DNA from: Thermoplasmatota archaeon
GTDB lineage: Archaea; Thermoplasmatota; Thermoplasmata; Thermoplasmatales; Thermoplasmataceae
Assembly: GCA_023379845.1 (NCBI GenBank)
Contig: JAMCPG010000034.1
Location: 16,428 to 80,427, forward strand
DNA: 64,000 nt
Direction: 5' to 3'
Part shown: positions 38,854 to 47,495 of the stretch, piece by piece
Layout: each line of letters starts with the position of its first letter
Position numbering within the stretch: the first letter of the stretch is position 1
Translations under genes and position numbers: made by a program
The notes under the pieces: generated by a model
The model's input: only the letters and a program-made list of their open reading frames with translations
The model's database searches: none
Told to the model about the DNA's origin: nothing

Positions 38854-40125
38854 CTAAGCAACCAGCAAAGCCGGTTTTTCAATATACTCCCTAATCTTTG
38901 CAATGAATCTCGCAGCGTCTGCACCATCAATCAGGCGGTGATCGCATGACATGGATAAAAGCATCCTGTCGTACAGCTTGCCGTCCGCGCCAATCGCCTT
39001 TTCCATCCTGTGCACCCCGAGTATTGCAACTTCCGGATAGTTGATGATAGGTGTGGAGGCTATTCCTGCGATTGAACCCACATTGGAGACCGTGAATGTA
39101 GACCCCTGCACTTCGGCGAGGGATAGCTTGTTCTGTCTAGCCTTATCCGCAAGTGAAGCTATCTCTGTTGATATTGAGGTAAGGTCTTTCTTGTCTGCAT
39201 CCTTGATAACGACAACGTTCAGGCCGTCCGGCGTGTCAACCGCCACGCCAATATTGTAGGAATGCTTCTGCGCGTAGTTCTTCGCGGCTTCGTTGTATAG
39301 TGAGTTGAATTTGGGAAATTCTTTGAGGGCCAATACAGATGCCTTGACAAAGAATGGCGTATAGCCCATGGTTATTCCCTTTCCTTTAAGGTCTTCCCTC
39401 GTGCTGATTATATTTGTCATATCAACACTCTCAATAATCGTAAAATGCGGCATTATCTGCTTTGCCTTGGTCATTTTCTCAAAAATCAGTCGTCTCAGAC
39501 CTCTGGGCTCAATCACGTCACCAGCCTGGGACTGGCTCGACGCAAGAGGTATTTCCTGCTTTGGAGTTATAACAGGCGGAGGCGGCGGCATAACATTTTC
39601 CTGCACAGCCTGGCTCTGAGCAGAAGTTTTCCTCTGTGCAGCATAGCGATTGACATCATCTTCCAGCACCCTTCCATTTGGTCCAGTTCCCCGGACAAAG
39701 GAAAGATCCACGCCAAGGTCCCTAGCCAGCTTCCTTATAGCAGGCGACGCAAGGACCTTTGAGATGCTCCTTCGATCCTCGTCCTTTATCGCTATGACAG
39801 CTTCCTGCCTCTTGGGCTGAGGAGGTGTCTGGGTCTCAACGTGTGTTGTCACATGCTGGACTGACTGGAAGTTGGAAGAAGCTTCAGGTTTTCCATCGTC
39901 GATTACAATCATGGCATCTCCGACTTTTACAACCTTTCCTTCATCAAACTTGATTTCCAGGATCTTTCCATCCACAGGCGATGGTATCTTGACAGTCACC
40001 TTGTCCGTCATTACTTCTACCATATCCTGATCCTTGTGGATAGATTCCCCAGATTTAACCAGCCACTTAACTATCTCTCCTTCGGTCACACCTTCGCCAA
40101 TATCAGGTAGCTTGAATTCAAACAT
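38854..40125 (-). CDS. 2-oxoacid dehydrogenase E2 (lipoyl acyltransferase)
   Basis: Lipoyl domain EVMTDKVTVKIPSPVDG, peripheral subunit-binding domain, MSCDHRLIDGADAARFI catalytic motif. Confidence 0.95.
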   Translation of the reverse strand: MFEFKLPDIGEGVTEGEIVKWLVKSGESIHKDQDMVEVMTDKVTVKIPSPVDGKILEIKFDEGKVVKVGDAMIVIDDGKPEASSNFQSVQHVTTHVETQTPPQPKRQEAVIAIKDEDRRSISKVLASPAIRKLARDLGVDLSFVRGTGPNGRVLEDDVNRYAAQRKTSAQSQAVQENVMPPPPPVITPKQEIPLASSQSQAGDVIEPRGLRRLIFEKMTKAKQIMPHFTIIESVDMTNIISTREDLKGKGITMGYTPFFVKASVLALKEFPKFNSLYNEAAKNYAQKHSYNIGVAVDTPDGLNVVVIKDADKKDLTSISTEIASLADKARQNKLSLAEVQGSTFTVSNVGSIAGIASTPIINYPEVAILGVHRMEKAIGADGKLYDRMLLSMSCDHRLIDGADAARFIAKIREYIEKPALLVA

Positions 40126-41100
40126 TTATGCACTCTCCATAACTTTATTCACTGCATTCAAAATTCTCTTCTCGTTTGGAACATAATATTCCTCCATTCT
40201 GTATGGAACCGGTGAATCTGGTCCAGTTACCCTTAAGATGGGAGCATATAGGAAATCTATCCCGCGCTCCGTAATCATTGCGGAAATCTCTCCACCAAAC
40301 CCTCCTGTCCTGGGCGCTTCATGAACTATGACAACTCTTCCTGTTTTCTGCACTGAGTGCATAATAGCGTCTCTGTCAACCGGAACCAGGGTCCTGAGGT
40401 CCAGGACTTCGGCATTAATTTGATTCTTCTTGACGGTTTCCATTACTGTCGGCACCATGGAGCCGTATGTTATTATCGTTAGATCATCACCAGACTGGAC
40501 AACTTCCGCCTTTCCTATGGGTATCTTGTAAATATCCTCTGGGACTTCCTGTTTCAGTGCCCTGTAAAGCCGCTTGGGCTCAAGGAAGATCACTGGATCG
40601 TCTCCCTGTGATGATGATACTAGAAGGCCTTTCGCATCGTATGGATTCGATGGCGTAACAACAGTCAGACCTGCCGTGTGTGCAAAGTAGCTCTCACCAC
40701 TCTGAGAGTGATATAAGCCGCCCTTTACACCTGCTCCATATGGTGTCCTCAAGACCATTGGGCAGTCGTATTCTCCTCCTGACCTGAACCGGATCTTTGC
40801 CATCTGGTTGATGATCTGATCCATGGCGGTATATATGAAATCCTGAAACTGTATCTCTGGAATAGGCCGAAGCCCCTGAACTGCCATACCTATGGCCATA
40901 CCCACGATACCGACCTCGACGAGCGGTGTATCAAGAACTCTTTCAGGTCCATACTTCGCAAGAAGCCCTTCTGTCACCCTGAAAACTCCGCCATCGGTAC
41001 CAATATCCTCTCCAAGGAGGATGACTCGATCGTCGGATGCCATCAGATTGTCCAGGGCAGAATTGAGTGCCTGAACCATGTTCATTGTTTTCGACGTCAT
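40126..41100 (-). CDS. 2-oxoacid dehydrogenase E1 beta
   Basis: ILLGEDIGTDGGVFRVTEGL, PYGAGVKGGLYHSQSGESYFAHTAGL, VIVHEAPRTGGFGGEI. Confidence 0.95.
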   Translation of the reverse strand: MTSKTMNMVQALNSALDNLMASDDRVILLGEDIGTDGGVFRVTEGLLAKYGPERVLDTPLVEVGIVGMAIGMAVQGLRPIPEIQFQDFIYTAMDQIINQMAKIRFRSGGEYDCPMVLRTPYGAGVKGGLYHSQSGESYFAHTAGLTVVTPSNPYDAKGLLVSSSQGDDPVIFLEPKRLYRALKQEVPEDIYKIPIGKAEVVQSGDDLTIITYGSMVPTVMETVKKNQINAEVLDLRTLVPVDRDAIMHSVQKTGRVVIVHEAPRTGGFGGEISAMITERGIDFLYAPILRVTGPDSPVPYRMEEYYVPNEKRILNAVNKVMESA

Positions 41101-42119
41101 AGTATGTTCTTGACCTCCTCTTCAAGCATCCAGGTCATGTTCTTGTAAACGTCCTGGAATGCAGTTAATGGGTCAGGTGGTGGTATTTTTTCACATGCAT
41201 CGAATTTTTCATCCACCGTTTTGATCGCCTCGTTCCTGATTTTTTCAAGCAGCTTATCGTCTGCAAAATCCATCGAAGTCAGCAACTTCTCACCAATAAC
41301 AAGTGGATCCTTTTCACTGCCTTCGGTCACTTCGTCCTTCCTGTATTTTGAAGGATCGTCTGAAGTGGAATGAGGGCCCATCCTGTAACTCAAAGCATCG
41401 ATTAACGTCGGCCCTTTTCCGGCCCTGGCGTCCTGAATGGCAGTTCGGGCGGCCTTATACATCTCAATAAAATTCATTCCATCTGCCTTAATACCTGGCA
41501 TTCCATAAGCAGAGGCTTTCTGCGATATCTCTACCATAGTCTGCCTCTCAACGGGAAGCGATATGGCCCATCCATTGTTCTCGCAAACAAATACAACCGG
41601 AAGCTTGAAAACAGCTGCAAGATTCATTCCTGCATGAAAATCAGGAGTGGAAGTTGCTCCGTCACCAAATGTTGTTATTACAACATTCTTCTTTTTCCTG
41701 TATTTTAGGGCATATGCAGCCCCAGCAGCCAATGGAAGATTGGACGCAACCGGGCTCTGCACAGACATGAAGTGAAAAGCCTTGCTTGTATAGTGGCTGG
41801 GCATCTGTCTTCCCTTGGCTGTGTCGGCTGAGTTCCCCATTATCTGGTTGATGATGGTCTCAATCGGCACACCCCTGTGAAGCATCATCGGGACATCCCT
41901 GTAATAGCCATACACAAGGTCTTCTTTCTCAAGAGCCATGGAAACCCCCACCTGCAATGCCTCTTGACCCATAGTTGGGGTGTAGAAACCGACTCTCCCC
42001 TGCCTCTGCGCACTTACTATCTTCTTATCCAGTGTTCTGGAGAGTACCATAGCGGCATATGCCCTAATGTACTGCGGTTTCTCTGATTGCTTGCTTTCCT
42101 TCTTCTGCTGCTGCTCCAT
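41097..42119 (-). CDS. 2-oxoacid dehydrogenase E1 alpha
   Basis: FGDGATSTPDFHAGMNLAAVFKLPVVFVCENNGWAIS. AAAGGAGGT lies just upstream of the ATG at 42119. Confidence 0.95.
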   Translation of the reverse strand: MEQQQKKESKQSEKPQYIRAYAAMVLSRTLDKKIVSAQRQGRVGFYTPTMGQEALQVGVSMALEKEDLVYGYYRDVPMMLHRGVPIETIINQIMGNSADTAKGRQMPSHYTSKAFHFMSVQSPVASNLPLAAGAAYALKYRKKKNVVITTFGDGATSTPDFHAGMNLAAVFKLPVVFVCENNGWAISLPVERQTMVEISQKASAYGMPGIKADGMNFIEMYKAARTAIQDARAGKGPTLIDALSYRMGPHSTSDDPSKYRKDEVTEGSEKDPLVIGEKLLTSMDFADDKLLEKIRNEAIKTVDEKFDACEKIPPPDPLTAFQDVYKNMTWMLEEEVKNIL

Positions 42120-42969
42120 TTTCAAACCTCCTTTTAATCCAAGCTTCTGCTGCCCTGTATGAAGATCTCACAAGGGGACCGGATGCCACAAACTGGAACC
42201 CCATCTCGTACCCCATACTTTCAAACATCTTAAATCTCGACATGGGAGAATATTCAACTACTTCCAGCTGCATTCTGGAGGGCCTTAGATACTGCCCGAG
42301 CGTAACTATATCGACGCCCGCCTTTCGCAGATCCATGAATGTTTCAGCGACCTCTTCATCTGTTTCCCCCAGACCCAGCATTATAGAGGATTTTGTAATC
42401 TGTCCCGGGTTTGCGTTCTTGACATATCTCAATACATGAAGGGATTGATCATAACCGGCCCTTGGGTCTCTTACCTTCGGTGTTAGCCGCTTTACAGTTT
42501 CAATATTATGTGCGATTACAGCCGGTTCCGTAACAACTATTCTGTCGATGAGATCTTCCCTGCCCTGGAAGTCTGGGATAAGAGATTCGACAAGTACTCC
42601 CTTGCTCTTTACTGATTCAATTACTGAAGCGAAGTGTGAAGAACCTTGATCTTCAAGGTCGTCCCTATCCACCGATGTTATGACCGTATATTTTAGTCCC
42701 ATGCTACTTACTGCCTCTGAGACCTTGCGGGGTTCATCCGGATCAAGGGGGAGCATCCTACCATGTGTTACGGAGCAGAAACGGCAACCGCGGGAGCAGT
42801 TGCTGCCAAGGATCATGAAGGTGGCGGTGCCTGAATCCCAGCATTCAGAAACGTTAGGACATCTTGCTTCTTCACATACCGTGAAGAGGGTTCTGGACCT
42901 TAGTGTCTCCTTTATCCTGTTGTAAGTAGGACCGCCTGGAATTCTAACCTTAACATAGTCCGGCTTCAC
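42064..42969 (-). CDS. lipA: Lipoyl synthase LipA
   Basis: CEEARCPNVSECW, NCSRGCRFCSV (both Fe-S Cys motifs), LGLGETDEEV, GQYLRPS; GTG start. Confidence 0.95.
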   Translation of the reverse strand: MKPDYVKVRIPGGPTYNRIKETLRSRTLFTVCEEARCPNVSECWDSGTATFMILGSNCSRGCRFCSVTHGRMLPLDPDEPRKVSEAVSSMGLKYTVITSVDRDDLEDQGSSHFASVIESVKSKGVLVESLIPDFQGREDLIDRIVVTEPAVIAHNIETVKRLTPKVRDPRAGYDQSLHVLRYVKNANPGQITKSSIMLGLGETDEEVAETFMDLRKAGVDIVTLGQYLRPSRMQLEVVEYSPMSRFKMFESMGYEMGFQFVASGPLVRSSYRAAEAWIKRRFENGAAAEEGKQAIRETAVH

Positions 42970-43115
42970 GGACGTATATGCATCGATCGTTCATAAATCT
43001 CCTTCTTTGATCTTTTCGAGTATTCAAGTTTGCTGCCTTCGAAGTTCGTAGATGTATTCATCAAATTTTTCAGGTTGCCTCTTATTTCCCGCCATACAGG
43101 TGTATCAGGAGTCAT
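42966..43115 (-). CDS. Small ORF of 49 aa between esterase and lipA
   Basis: MTPDTPVWREIRGNLKNLMNTSTNFEGSKLEYSKRSKKEIYERSMHIRP; ATGA overlap with esterase stop and GTGA overlap with lipA start. Confidence 0.5.
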   Translation of the reverse strand: MTPDTPVWREIRGNLKNLMNTSTNFEGSKLEYSKRSKKEIYERSMHIRP

Positions 43116-44089
43116 TTTACCGTACGAAGATAAGAAATCAGTATGGGCAGAGAATATTCGTACAGGTACTCGATAGAGAAATGGCCGTCATCATATTCTC
43201 TGTATTCATGATCTATGCCTGCTGATTTGAGTGTTTCATGCATTGACTGCATACCGATGTTAATGGAGAATTCATCCCGATTTCCTACCTGCAGAATGAT
43301 CTTCTTGTTTCTCAGAACATCGAGATGTGATTTGACGGTCCTTGCCGGATCAAATTCCAGCCATCTGTTCCATACCTTATAGTCGATTAGCCCTGTATTT
43401 ATGTCAAATGGCAGGTCTAATTTTCCAGTCTCGGTCATGCTTGGAGAATAGAATGCAGCCATAGCCGCTGTACCCATTGCGCGCAGTTCCTGCGGTTTAT
43501 GGGTGGGGCTTTTCCTGAAATTTTCCAGGAAGAGTTCAATACCGTCTTTTCTGAATGCCGCAATAGAATCTGGAAAATCCCTGACGTAGCAGTACTCAAA
43601 TGCAGAGTCACCGGAAACGTCCACAAAGCCTGAAAATAAGCTGGGATTCCTGATTGTCAGGTTGTAGGCGCCAAAACCTCCCGAGGATTTGCCAAAAACG
43701 CCAAGTTTCCTCTTTCCAAATCTGTTTTGTATGTATCCTGCAACATCCTTTACAATGAAATCTTCATAGTTGCCCACGGCTGGCGTATTCAAGTACTGAT
43801 TACCATAAAAGGATGTCATGCTGTCTGGCAGTGCTATCATGAATGATATTTCCGGATCTGCCAGGCATATCTTCTCAAGCGTGCTGATAAAATCCTGTGA
43901 TGAGTAAGACCTGTTCAGGAAACTCACGCCGGAACCGAAAAAACCTGCCAGGCCTATAAGTACAGGACTTTCATCGCCGAAATTATGTGATATTAACGCA
44001 ATATCCCTTGAGGTGGAATCTCCAAGAATGTTTCCTTCCAAGGACTGAGCCTTTATAGATACTTTCTGGATGTGAAGAGATGTTTCCAT
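43112..44089 (-). CDS. Alpha/beta-hydrolase, esterase D-like
   Basis: GVFGKSSGGFGAYNL (GxSxG), DDGHFSIEY. Confidence 0.82.
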   Translation of the reverse strand: METSLHIQKVSIKAQSLEGNILGDSTSRDIALISHNFGDESPVLIGLAGFFGSGVSFLNRSYSSQDFISTLEKICLADPEISFMIALPDSMTSFYGNQYLNTPAVGNYEDFIVKDVAGYIQNRFGKRKLGVFGKSSGGFGAYNLTIRNPSLFSGFVDVSGDSAFEYCYVRDFPDSIAAFRKDGIELFLENFRKSPTHKPQELRAMGTAAMAAFYSPSMTETGKLDLPFDINTGLIDYKVWNRWLEFDPARTVKSHLDVLRNKKIILQVGNRDEFSINIGMQSMHETLKSAGIDHEYREYDDGHFSIEYLYEYSLPILISYLRTVK

Positions 44090-44231
44090 GGAAGGGAATT
44101 AGTGGTTGGCTTATTACGTATTACTGTTGATCCACCTCTTTTCATATAATAATATTTACAAGTCCTATGCAAACAATTTAACATTATCCAGAGATTCAGT
44201 ATAGGTAACCCGAATGGGTGCCAGGAAGTAG

Positions 44232-44984
44232 GTGCTAAATATGGGATACAATATAATTGTCTTGATCAAGGTGATACCCGACCTAGAGCAGATTAAACCT
44301 GACCAGCAGGGAAATGTCAGTACGAAGAACCTGCCACTTAGAATTGAAACGTTGAGCGAAAATTCGATAGAAGCCGCGGTTCAGCTAAGAGAAAAATATG
44401 GAGGAAAAGTGACCGGTATAATATTTGGAACACAAGAATCTGTCCCGATTATGAAGAAAGCTTACGCTATGGGAGTTGACGAGGGCTCAGTTATAACTGG
44501 TTATCAGGGAAACAATCCAAAATATACGGCCGCGGTGCTGTCGGAGAAAATTAAGAAGATTCCTCATGACGTAATTGTAATGGGGAACCAGTCTGCTGAT
44601 TCGTACACAGGATTACTGCCTGGGCTGGTGGCAGGTACGCTGGGATATCCACTCATTGGGAATGCCATATCTATTGTGCCAAATGACCGCAAGATTAAGG
44701 TCAAGAAGTTCCTTGAAAGCAAGAACATCGAGGTGGAGTCATCACTTCCGGCGGTCATATCCGTTGCGCAGGAGATAAATGAGCCTAGGCTGCCGCCCGT
44801 AATGCAGATAATGGCTGCGGGAAGGAAACAGATTCCAGTTGAGGCGGCAAACATACAGAATAGCAGTTCCATAAAAGTTTTGTCGAATACGGCTCCAAAA
44901 AGCGAACGCAGGAAGATCGTTTTTGAGAAGATTGATGAAGGAGTTCCTGCAATAGTTAAGGTCTTAAGGGAGGAATTGAGATGA
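44232..44984 (+). CDS. etfB: Electron transfer flavoprotein beta subunit
   Basis: NIIVLIKVIPDLEQIKPD, LSENSIEAAVQLREKYGGKVTGI, GNQSADSYTGLLPGLVAGTLGYP. Confidence 0.93.
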   Translation: MLNMGYNIIVLIKVIPDLEQIKPDQQGNVSTKNLPLRIETLSENSIEAAVQLREKYGGKVTGIIFGTQESVPIMKKAYAMGVDEGSVITGYQGNNPKYTAAVLSEKIKKIPHDVIVMGNQSADSYTGLLPGLVAGTLGYPLIGNAISIVPNDRKIKVKKFLESKNIEVESSLPAVISVAQEINEPRLPPVMQIMAAGRKQIPVEAANIQNSSSIKVLSNTAPKSERRKIVFEKIDEGVPAIVKVLREELR

Positions 44985-45874
44985 AATCGTTTGTCTTATC
45001 GGATGATCAGAGTCTTGTGCCTTCGATTGCGACATTTGTTCATGGATTGGGGGAATTCGATTTATATGCTCCAGGCCCCGCTTCTCCTGCTTTAATTAGA
45101 TGTGGCGCATCCAAGGTTTTTACGATAAAAGACCCAAACATGACAGATTCAATAGCCGAACTTCTTGCGTCCAAGATGTCCTCTGGTGAATATCAATACG
45201 GCTTCATTGCTTCTACAGTGAATGGAAGAGATGTGGCGGGACTCCTTGCTTACAGAGCAAATGTTGGCTCAGTCGCTGAGATTGGTTCCCTGAGCCTTTC
45301 GGGTTCAACTGCACGCACCAAGAGATATTTCTTTGGTGGGAAATCCATTCTTGAGGAGGAATCAAGTTCCAGATTATTTACTGTGGCACCCGGAATAGCA
45401 GAGGCCAAAGAGATTGCTGCTGAGTCTCCGGTTGAAGAGGCATCTCTGTCGCCGTCGAAGATAACAGTGCTTTCAAGCGAAGAAAAAAAGTCCGGTGGGG
45501 TTGATATAGAGAAAGCCCAGGCAATAGTCAGCGTTGGGCGTGGGCTTGGAAACAAAGATAAATTGAGCTCCATAGAGCCTTTCGCCAATGCGATTAACGC
45601 AGTAATAGCCGGGTCCCGACCGGTATGCCTTGACTATCACTGGCTCAGTGAAGACCGGCAGGTGGGTCTCTCCGGAAAAAAGGTTAGGCCGAAGGTGTAT
45701 GTTGCCCTAGGAATATCCGGACAGATTCAGCACATCGCTGGAATGAGGGGTTCAAAGATAGTAATTGCCATAAACAAGGATAAATCTGCCCCAATTTTTG
45801 AAGAATGCGATTACGGCATAGTTGGAGATATGTTCGAGGTTCTACCGAAGCTCGTGGATCAGCTTAAAAAATAG
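44981..45874 (+). CDS. etfA: Electron transfer flavoprotein alpha subunit
   Basis: VSVGRGLGNKDKLSSIEPFANAI, GLSGKKVRPKVYVALGISGQIQHIAGM (FAD domain). Confidence 0.93.
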   Translation: MKSFVLSDDQSLVPSIATFVHGLGEFDLYAPGPASPALIRCGASKVFTIKDPNMTDSIAELLASKMSSGEYQYGFIASTVNGRDVAGLLAYRANVGSVAEIGSLSLSGSTARTKRYFFGGKSILEEESSSRLFTVAPGIAEAKEIAAESPVEEASLSPSKITVLSSEEKKSGGVDIEKAQAIVSVGRGLGNKDKLSSIEPFANAINAVIAGSRPVCLDYHWLSEDRQVGLSGKKVRPKVYVALGISGQIQHIAGMRGSKIVIAINKDKSAPIFEECDYGIVGDMFEVLPKLVDQLKK

Positions 45875-45986
45875 GTTGCGTCCAGGAGTCAATGTTAAAA
45901 TCATGTTTGGTCCTGCCCGACATGATCTTTCTAAACCAGCGATAGCTAGAATTTGAAAACAACATTCAGGCAACCTGTCTCTGTAT

Positions 45987-46937
45987 CTAAAGCCAGTCCC
46001 AGAGTTCCTTGTTTATCTCCGAATAGTATTCAAGGAGGGGAAAAGCTTGATCGCTTCCGGTAGGCAGGTGCATCATAATTCCCAGGTACTCGTCAGCTTC
46101 CGTGGTCGGAATGAATGTTGTATCCTGGAGTTTATCATTATCAATTGTCATGAAGAAAGCTGTCCTTGGTATCCTTGCCTCGTTACCAAGCCTGCGTGCT
46201 TCAATCAGAGGGTTTTGCAATACAAAAAATTCGTATACTTTTTCTTCCTCGGAGATTACTTCAATCCCGTTGAAATTGGCAGGCTTTGAAGTATAAAGAA
46301 TGACCTTTACGCCTTTTTCTGAAAGAACTCGTCCTTCTATTTCAGCCACTGCATCGGGATGATTCTTCAGCAAGTAAGAGACAATTTCGTTCCCTTGGGG
46401 TAATGTCATGGAAAAGCGCACAGTTGATAAGCTTGTCTGCGCGTTTACTGATTCAAGTTTTTCCCTTAATGAGCGTGACATCGACACTGTCACGACCCTG
46501 AAGTCAGGATTTTTACCTATAACTTTTGAAAGAATGGAATTCACTTCAAGCAGTTTATTGTGATGGAACCTGAATTCAATGAAAAGCTCATTCTTCAGAA
46601 CATAGGCGTTGCTCGTGGTCGTTGACGGCACACTGATTAAATCGTTTATCAGGCTGGTGCAACTCTTATTTTCAATTCTCTCGGTGAGCGAATAGTATGA
46701 GCGTTTTTCAACTATGTCTTGCCTCGAAAGAATTGAGTTTATTGTCGATGTCCTGCCGATGCTTTTCTGGAAGAATAGCTGGAGCTGTGCCTTGCCTGAA
46801 TCAGAAAAAACATAAGCAGGTATTACGTCGTCCAATCGGACCATAAGGTCAAAAATCCCTCCGCGCTGAACGATAGCAATTACGCATCTCCTATCCAGCC
46901 TGCTGTACCCCTCAGATATCTTCAGAATAATCACCAT
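45987..46937 (-). CDS. Orphan protein, wHTH-like N-terminal region; paralogue of 56186..57124
   Basis: Shares LINDLISVPS...FRFHHNKLLEVNSIL and EKVYEFFVLQNPLI with LFQNLLSIPS...FRFHDTDLIKISSLL and EKIYEMTFQNPII in the other ORF. Confidence 0.65.
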   Translation of the reverse strand: MVIILKISEGYSRLDRRCVIAIVQRGGIFDLMVRLDDVIPAYVFSDSGKAQLQLFFQKSIGRTSTINSILSRQDIVEKRSYYSLTERIENKSCTSLINDLISVPSTTTSNAYVLKNELFIEFRFHHNKLLEVNSILSKVIGKNPDFRVVTVSMSRSLREKLESVNAQTSLSTVRFSMTLPQGNEIVSYLLKNHPDAVAEIEGRVLSEKGVKVILYTSKPANFNGIEVISEEEKVYEFFVLQNPLIEARRLGNEARIPRTAFFMTIDNDKLQDTTFIPTTEADEYLGIMMHLPTGSDQAFPLLEYYSEINKELWDWL

Positions 46938-47456
46938 TTTCTATTGAAAGAGAAGGTATCGAAATATATTTTTCTGAAATGATTGGAGTATCATCGAATT
47001 CTAGGCGCTTCAGAAATGCACACACAATAGGCTGAGGTTAGTAAGTTATCTGTCATTTGTGGTGCATTAAAAGCGTAATTCAATTTAAATATATGAGAAG
47101 AACCATTCTTCCTGTTGGTTCCCCGGAATGGTCTCGCCAAACACCGCTTTCAAATACTGGCAAAAGAGTGAAATAGGAGTTTCGCTATAATTTATGTGAT
47201 GGAGATAAGCCGGGAGGCGAGTACAAGTTTGCCGGAGGAAGTCAACAAGCACATAAACTTAGCAAAAGTATCTGACGGCTTTTATTTCCGTATAAAATGC
47301 TCTTTGCATACTAAGGACACACTTACTCATGGCGTTGTACAATCAAACCGCGGTACTGAATGAAGTATTCGTTTGGGTTCTTGAAACATGGTACGTTAAA
47401 AAACCATCTATATCTAAGACATAGTGCTTGCATTAGGTGTTTGGCTATGCATTTAT

Positions 47457-47470
47457 TTAGGCTTACCTAA
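47457..47470. promoter_or_regulatory. Candidate DtxR/MntR-family operator TTAGGCTTACCTAA
   Basis: TTAGG-N4-CCTAA palindrome 26 nt upstream of the likely NRAMP ATG. Confidence 0.55.
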
Positions 47471-47495
47471 TTTACGTTTAAGGAATAGTTACCAG

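Noticed and set aside
42090-42120. CAG-rich trinucleotide run
   Set aside because: Short Gln-rich N-terminus of E1-alpha (MEQQQKKE); too short for a functional repeat claim.
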